Assembly: GCA_949284665.1 (NCBI GenBank)
Contig: CASDWR010000191.1
Span: 1 to 11,937, forward strand
Origin: an uncultured Rikenellaceae bacterium
GTDB taxonomy: Bacteria; Bacteroidota; Bacteroidia; Bacteroidales; Rikenellaceae
Reading direction: 5' to 3'
DNA length: 11,937 nt
A model generated the notes under the pieces. The model had not been told where the DNA came from. It saw only the letters and a program-made list of their open reading frames with translations, and made no database searches. The position numbers and the translations under genes were made by a program. This document shows positions 8,057 through 11,937 of the stretch, in pieces (the stretch's first letter is position 1; each line of letters begins with the position of its first letter).

Positions 8057-8091
8057 CGCTGATAATTTTCAATTCTGAACACCACGAAACC

Positions 8092-9501
8092 ATGAACGGA
8101 AAATCGCTTTTCCCTCTGCTTGCATTATTGCCCTCGTGCACACAGACCCAAACCCAAGAGCACCTCAACATACTTTTTATCATTGCCGATGACCTTCGGC
8201 CCGAACTCGGTTGTTACGGAGCGCCACAGGTACTTACGCCGAATATCGACCGATTTGCCGACGGGAGTGCTCTTTTCACAAATGCCTACTGCAATATTCC
8301 CGTCAGCGGGGCATCAAGGGCCAGCCTGTTGACCGGTCTTTATCCGTCGCTTCCCGAACGATTCGAAGAGTTCGATGCCTGGGCGCAAAAGGATGCCCCC
8401 GATATCGTGCCCATATCACGCTGGTTCCGGGAACACGGATACACAGCCCTCTCAAACGGCAAGGTATTCCACAACCTTCAGGACCATTACGATTCATGGA
8501 GTCGCATCCCGTGGCGTCTCAATCCCGAAGGCTATGGCAAGGATTGGGCCGATTACAACAAATGGGAGTTATGGCTCAACGAAGAATCTGCATCGAAACT
8601 CAATCCCCGGACCGGTCGGGGGCCCTTTTGCGAGGCAGCCGACAAACCCGACTCCGCGTACGACGATGGACAGATCACCCTCAAAACGATCGCCGATCTT
8701 CAGGACCTGGCCCGCACCGGCGAGCCTTTTTTCCTAGCGGTAGGTTTCTGGCGGCCGCACCTCCCTTTCAATGCACCGCTTCGTTACTGGGAAATGTATG
8801 ACCGTGACCGGATCGAAACAGCTGACAACCGTTTTCGTCCTGAATCTCTGCCCGAACAGGTGACCGGATCAACGGAGATTCTAAGTTACGGTGCGGTAGG
8901 TGCAACCGACTCCGATGACTTTCACCGTGAAGCCCGACATGGCTACTATGCGTGTGTCAGTTTTATCGATGCACAGGTAGGGATGATTCTCGATGAGTTA
9001 AAAAGACTCGGCTTGGACAAAAATACCGCCGTCATTTTTATCGGAGACCATGGATGGCATTTGGGCGAACATGAGTTCTGGGGCAAACACAATCTCATGC
9101 ACCATGCAACCAATGCCCCGCTCATCATAAGAATTCCCGGAGAGAGTCCGCGACGGGTGGAAAGTATTGCCGAATTTGTCGACATCTACCCCACCCTTTG
9201 TGCGGCAGCAGGTATTCCGGCCCCGGCCCATTTGCAAGGGGTATCGTTATTACCGTTGATCGACGGCAGCCGAAAGCGCCTCAAAGACTATGCATTCATC
9301 CAATGGAAGCAGGGAGTAAATGTAGTCGACACCCAGGGAAGTTATGCAGCATGGAACGAAGACGGCGAACGGACGGCAGAGATGTATTTTGACCATCGCC
9401 AAGACCCGCAAGAGAACCGTAACGTCATCGGCTCTTCCGAAAAAGAGGTGAAACGGTATCGCAAAGCCATGGAAAATTTCTTATCCAAAATACGACCGTA
9501 A
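8092..9501 (+). CDS. Sulfatase, iduronate-2-sulfatase-like (S1_7-type), Ser-type active site, predicted lipoprotein
   Basis: This 469-residue protein of the formylglycine-dependent sulfatase (alkaline phosphatase-like) superfamily should hydrolyse a sulfate ester on a glycan. The metal and active-site elements are present: Asp33-Asp34 in IIADDLRPELG, and SGASRASLLTG with Ser72 at the formylglycine position and Arg76. GKVFH carries Lys124 and His127 and resembles the GKVFHP motif of iduronate-2-sulfatases. GDHGWHLGEH carries Asp319 and His320, with Lys332 in GKHNLM. The C-terminal subdomain ends with the usual RxTAEMYFDHRQDPQENRN-like block. The short hydrophobic N-terminus ends LLPSC, suggesting lipidation at Cys16; no acidic surface-export signal follows, so periplasmic anchoring is more likely. 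The consensus CxPSR is here SGASR, an S-type motif needing an anaerobic radical-SAM maturase. No SusC/SusD, glycosidase or maturase gene is in the window. The sulfated substrate is not known. Confidence 0.9.
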   Translation: MNGKSLFPLLALLPSCTQTQTQEHLNILFIIADDLRPELGCYGAPQVLTPNIDRFADGSALFTNAYCNIPVSGASRASLLTGLYPSLPERFEEFDAWAQKDAPDIVPISRWFREHGYTALSNGKVFHNLQDHYDSWSRIPWRLNPEGYGKDWADYNKWELWLNEESASKLNPRTGRGPFCEAADKPDSAYDDGQITLKTIADLQDLARTGEPFFLAVGFWRPHLPFNAPLRYWEMYDRDRIETADNRFRPESLPEQVTGSTEILSYGAVGATDSDDFHREARHGYYACVSFIDAQVGMILDELKRLGLDKNTAVIFIGDHGWHLGEHEFWGKHNLMHHATNAPLIIRIPGESPRRVESIAEFVDIYPTLCAAAGIPAPAHLQGVSLLPLIDGSRKRLKDYAFIQWKQGVNVVDTQGSYAAWNEDGERTAEMYFDHRQDPQENRNVIGSSEKEVKRYRKAMENFLSKIRP

Positions 9502-9585
9502 ACCATCCTTGCCGTTTTCATTACCGCTCCACCCCAAAACCCGCACAGGATCCTTTCCGGAATCCCGACATGGTATTCTTTCGCA

Positions 9586-10896
9586 TCACATTGTCCCGTC
9601 TTCCCCTGGAACGCTTTTCCTGGTCATGATGTCGAGCACCATACGATCGGTTTCGCACATGCCGCGACTGCCGATCGCTGTCAGATTGCGAATACATTGA
9701 TCGACATCATCGTCAATGATCCCTTCGACCGAAGAGACACACCGGTGTTCCATGGCAAGCATCGCCGAAAGCAGAGCCGTCGAAACCCCGCTGGTCAGCT
9801 TGAGGGCACAACTCGGTTTAGCTCCATCGCATATCATCCCCGTAAGGTTGGCGATCATATTTTTGACTGCATAAACCGTCTCTTCATAACCTCCTCCCAT
9901 CAACAACGTAATGCCACAACTCGATCCCGTAGCCGCAACCACACAACCACACAAGGCGGATAATCTTCCTAGACTCTGTTTTATGTAAATCACGGTCAGG
10001 TGGCTCAGGATCAATGCCCGTATCAATGCTTCTTCGCCTTTGCCGTTTTCCTCGGCATAAATGACAACGGGCAATGTGGCAGCAATCCCCTGATTTCCGC
10101 TTCCGGAATTACTCATCACCGGGACCAGTGCCCCACCCATACGTGCATCGCAAGCTGCCGACGTATAAGAAAGAATACGGGAAAAAACACTCTTCCCCAT
10201 GATGCGTGTCTCTTTGGCACCACGCAACACTTTTCCCAGACAATGGCCGTACTCTCCATGAAAGGAGGCTTCCGCCGCAGCCTTGTTCAGGCGCATGGAT
10301 TCGAGAATGAATGCAATCTCATCGACCGGGGTAGTCATTGCGAAATCAAAGACCCTTCGCAGATTCAATTCCGGATATTCTTCCTCGCTGTCTGACATTT
10401 CGGCAGATTTCCGGTTCAGCAAGATTTGACCATCCTTGACAAGTCGGACGAATTCAGTGTGGCTTCGAGCTATTACTGCAGTAGTTTCGGATCCGTGTGC
10501 ACGACAGACAGCTTCAATATAGAGCATCTCGTTCGTCTCATTTTTCAACGAGATGTGCACCATTCCTGAAGCAATCATCCGTTTACCCTCTTCAACCGCC
10601 TCGGGTGTACATGCTTTCAATACTTCGAGTCCATATTCGGATTTTCCGATCGTAGCCCCAAGTACAATTGCAATCGGCAAGCCGACCATTCCCGTACCGG
10701 GAATCCCGACTCCCATCGCGTTTTTCAGGACATTCGCACTCAATGCCACATCAATTCTTTCGGGTCTACAGCCAAGCAGTTCGGTCGCTTTGGCTACACA
10801 CAAAGCCACGGCAACCGGTTCGGTACATCCGATGGCCGGGACCACCTCCCTCTTGATCAGAGAGATGATCCGATTTCGTTGCAATTTAGGTATCAT
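9586..10896 (-). CDS. UPF0597/YhaM-family protein: L-cysteine desulfidase or L-serine dehydratase alpha-like
   Basis: This 436-residue protein matches the usual length of the E. coli YhaM (CyuA) family. Homologues are Fe-S enzymes that deaminate L-cysteine to pyruvate, ammonia and sulfide, or are annotated as serine dehydratase alpha-like. Conserved blocks are PAIGCTEP with Cys24, GVGIPGTG, the SNSGSGNQGIAATLPV segment from about 262, and CGCVVAATGSSCG (Cys316, Cys318, Cys327). ICDGAKPSCALK (Cys356, Cys363) follows. Cysteines in these blocks are the likely cluster ligands. The frame extends upstream to an ATG at 10986, but those 30 residues are polar and unlike the family. The ATG at 10896 (MIPKLQRNRI) gives the right length. 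It is convergent with the sulfatase, with 84 bases between stops and no clear terminator. The substrate (Cys or Ser) is not decided by sequence alone. Confidence 0.87.
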   Translation of the reverse strand: MIPKLQRNRIISLIKREVVPAIGCTEPVAVALCVAKATELLGCRPERIDVALSANVLKNAMGVGIPGTGMVGLPIAIVLGATIGKSEYGLEVLKACTPEAVEEGKRMIASGMVHISLKNETNEMLYIEAVCRAHGSETTAVIARSHTEFVRLVKDGQILLNRKSAEMSDSEEEYPELNLRRVFDFAMTTPVDEIAFILESMRLNKAAAEASFHGEYGHCLGKVLRGAKETRIMGKSVFSRILSYTSAACDARMGGALVPVMSNSGSGNQGIAATLPVVIYAEENGKGEEALIRALILSHLTVIYIKQSLGRLSALCGCVVAATGSSCGITLLMGGGYEETVYAVKNMIANLTGMICDGAKPSCALKLTSGVSTALLSAMLAMEHRCVSSVEGIIDDDVDQCIRNLTAIGSRGMCETDRMVLDIMTRKSVPGEDGTM

Positions 10897-10983
10897 ATAT
10901 GGTTTGGTTCGGTCGGTCTTATCTTGTAAAGATAGGCAAAACCTGCGGTTTTTCGAAATACTCCATTCGAAACGTTCGGCCAA

Positions 10984-10991
10984 CAAATATA
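10984..10991 (-). promoter_or_regulatory. Candidate -7 promoter element for the UPF0597/YhaM-like gene
   Basis: Read on the - strand this is TATATTTG, an exact match to TAnnTTTG. It lies about 88 bases ahead of the chosen start at 10896, so a leader of about 80 bases is predicted. A -33 TTTG at the normal distance is not obvious. The sequence is AT-rich, so chance occurrence is possible. Confidence 0.4.
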
Positions 10992-11037
10992 CACGAATTT
11001 AACGATAAACGATCATGCAGCAGAAAAAAAGCAAAAA

Positions 11038-11068
11038 TTTGGTTTTTCAAAAAAAAGCGCTACCTTTG
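11038..11068 (+). promoter_or_regulatory. Bacteroidetes-type promoter of the tRNA-Glu gene
   Basis: TTTG at 11038-11041 (-33 element) and TACCTTTG at 11061-11068 (-7 element) are separated by 19 bases. This is a full match to the Bacteroidetes housekeeping promoter layout. Transcription should start around 11075, only a few bases before the mature tRNA 5' end. It is the best promoter in the window. Confidence 0.85.
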
Positions 11069-11078
11069 TAGCGATAAT

Positions 11079-11153
11079 GCTCCATTCGTCTAACGGTTAG
11101 GACGACAGATTCTCAGTCTGTAAATACTGGTTCGATTCCTGTATGGAGTACCA
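11079..11153 (+). tRNA. tRNA-Glu (anticodon CTC), CCA encoded
   Basis: A complete cloverleaf can be drawn. The acceptor stem is GCTCCAT (11079-11085) with ATGGAGT, including a G-U pair at 1-72, and the discriminator is A followed by encoded CCA (11151-11153). The D arm is GTC-TAACGGTTA-GGAC. The anticodon stem ACAGA/TCTGT is perfect and its loop TTCTCAG gives anticodon CTC, which reads GAG (Glu). The 4-base variable loop AAAT and the TC-GTCTA start are typical of bacterial tRNA-Glu. The T arm is ACTGG-TTCGATT-CCTGT with one T-T mismatch in the middle of the stem. It has its own promoter and terminator and is not clustered with other tRNAs. The tRNA call is firm; the mismatch and the G at position 38 are unusual for a major isoacceptor. 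Confidence 0.92.
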
Positions 11154-11170
11154 CGATTAAAACGATACGT

Positions 11171-11203
11171 AAAACCTTCGATCTCTTTCACTCGAAGGTT
11201 TTT
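11171..11203 (+). terminator. Intrinsic terminator after tRNA-Glu
   Basis: AAAACCTTCGA (11171-11181) and TCGAAGGTTTT (11192-11202) form a perfect 11-bp stem with a 10-base loop, ending in five T residues. It starts 18 bases after the tRNA CCA end and ends the single-gene tRNA transcript. Confidence 0.9.
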
Positions 11204-11250
11204 ATGCTTGGAACTCTTCTGATCAAAACGACGAACTAACCCAACCCGAC

Positions 11251-11871
11251 ATGACAAAGCTCCTTATTTCTTTGTTCCTGGTCCTCTTTATAACGACAGG
11301 TCCGATCTTTTCGCGGGAAACAGACAAAGCGGATTCCCGCACCGACATGACACTGCCAAGACATGAATTCGAAGTCGGAATCGGAGCCCCCATCAATTCA
11401 TTCTTTTTTCTTGAAGGACTCAGTACCGCATTGGGAATAGCTCTCACCGCAGGCCTCGTCTACGACGATCTCGACATTCGTCCCGCACCCGTATGGTACG
11501 CAGACTATCAATACCGTTTCAACAAAACCATATCGCTGGGCGGGAGTCTCGACTACACCCGCATACGCAAATACGCATATCAATCGGAAGAGTTGCGCGG
11601 AGATTTTTCGACAAATTACTATCAAATCGCCATAGAAACGAATATTACATATTATCGGAGACAGAAGTTCCAGATGTACGGCACAGCCGGTTTGGGAATC
11701 GGCATCGGTCAGAAGTATGAACGATTGCATGATGAACGTCAGACATTTGTTATTCCGAATTTTCATCTGACGTTATTGGGTTTGTCATTCGGACAACGAT
11801 TCGGAGGTTTCCTGGAAATCGGCACGGGATACAAAGGCCTGCTGTCCTGTGGTATTCGAGGTTCATTTTGA
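11251..11871 (+). CDS. Predicted outer-membrane beta-barrel protein of unknown function
   Basis: This 206-residue protein has a clear N-terminal signal sequence: Lys3, then the hydrophobic run LLISLFLVLFITTG, with likely cleavage after about residue 21 (GPIFS). The mature part has alternating hydrophobic and polar stretches with many aromatic residues, such as EFEVGIGAPINS, VWYADYQYRFN, ISLGGSLDYTRIR, YYQIAIETNITYYRR, MYGTAGLGIGIG and FLEIGTGYKG. It ends in Phe (IRGSF), as outer-membrane barrel proteins do. This suggests an eight-strand-type small barrel. I do not recognise a specific family. It starts 47 bases after the tRNA terminator, and no TAnnTTTG promoter is visible in that gap. Its only visible neighbour upstream is the tRNA, and what follows lies mostly outside the window. 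Confidence 0.7.
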   Translation: MTKLLISLFLVLFITTGPIFSRETDKADSRTDMTLPRHEFEVGIGAPINSFFFLEGLSTALGIALTAGLVYDDLDIRPAPVWYADYQYRFNKTISLGGSLDYTRIRKYAYQSEELRGDFSTNYYQIAIETNITYYRRQKFQMYGTAGLGIGIGQKYERLHDERQTFVIPNFHLTLLGLSFGQRFGGFLEIGTGYKGLLSCGIRGSF

Positions 11872-11937
11872 GGGGGTTTAGTGAATGGATTTTGCAGGGA
11901 TGTAGATATTGGAGAGTTTTTATGTGGAGGGATCGGA

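Noticed and set aside
9502..9585. Bidirectional terminator between the sulfatase and the UPF0597/YhaM-like gene
   Set aside because: Only a 4-bp GGAT/ATCC pairing without a T run was found, too weak to call.
10961..11089. Repeat of CTCCATTCG at 10961 and in the tRNA at 11080, as a possible integration site
   Set aside because: The match is only nine bases, there is no integrase, and the intervening DNA is just a promoter region; chance is the simplest reading.
11872..11937. Start of another gene at the right edge
   Set aside because: The 66 bases have several possible ATGs but are too short to support any call.

Overview
The window looks like chromosomal DNA from a member of the Bacteroidota, probably order Bacteroidales. 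The reasons are two exact matches to the Bacteroidetes-type -7 element TAnnTTTG (one with a TTTG -33 element 19 bases upstream), the lack of strong Shine-Dalgarno sequences ahead of the genes, a sulfatase of the kind common in gut Bacteroidales, and protein sequences that read like Bacteroidales orthologues. Species cannot be named from this. GC content looks intermediate by eye and was not computed.

Region 1 (1-3766, + strand) is a branched-chain amino acid operon. It holds the 3' end of ilvD, then ilvB and ilvN (acetolactate synthase large and small subunits) and ilvC (ketol-acid reductoisomerase). It closes at a strong intrinsic terminator at 3780-3813. Together these genes convert pyruvate, or pyruvate plus 2-oxobutyrate, to the 2-oxo acids that precede valine and isoleucine.

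Region 2 (3816-7784, + strand) is a proline block. A TACCTTTG promoter element directly abuts the ilv terminator and is followed by proC, proB and proA, which together form the complete glutamate-to-proline pathway. Next comes a YbaK/ProXp-type aminoacyl-tRNA deacylase, predicted to clear mischarged tRNA-Pro. It ends at a likely terminator at 7810-7846. Proline supply and proline-decoding quality control therefore lie side by side.

Region 3 (7785-10896) starts with a palindrome-rich spacer of about 300 bases. It is followed by a predicted lipoprotein sulfatase of the iduronate-2-sulfatase-like type with Ser rather than Cys at the formylglycine position. Convergent to it on the - strand is a UPF0597/YhaM-family gene (L-cysteine desulfidase / L-serine dehydratase alpha-like).

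Region 4 (10897-11937) has a divergent promoter area, an isolated tRNA-Glu(CTC) with its own consensus promoter and terminator, and a secreted predicted outer-membrane beta-barrel protein of unknown role.

Most of the window is ordinary core metabolism. I see no CRISPR array, insertion sequence, prophage, toxin-antitoxin pair or recognisable defence system, and no convincing undescribed system. The points worth a second look are the Ser-type sulfatase, the pro genes next to the tRNA-editing gene, the unusual tRNA-Glu, and several unexplained hairpins in spacers.
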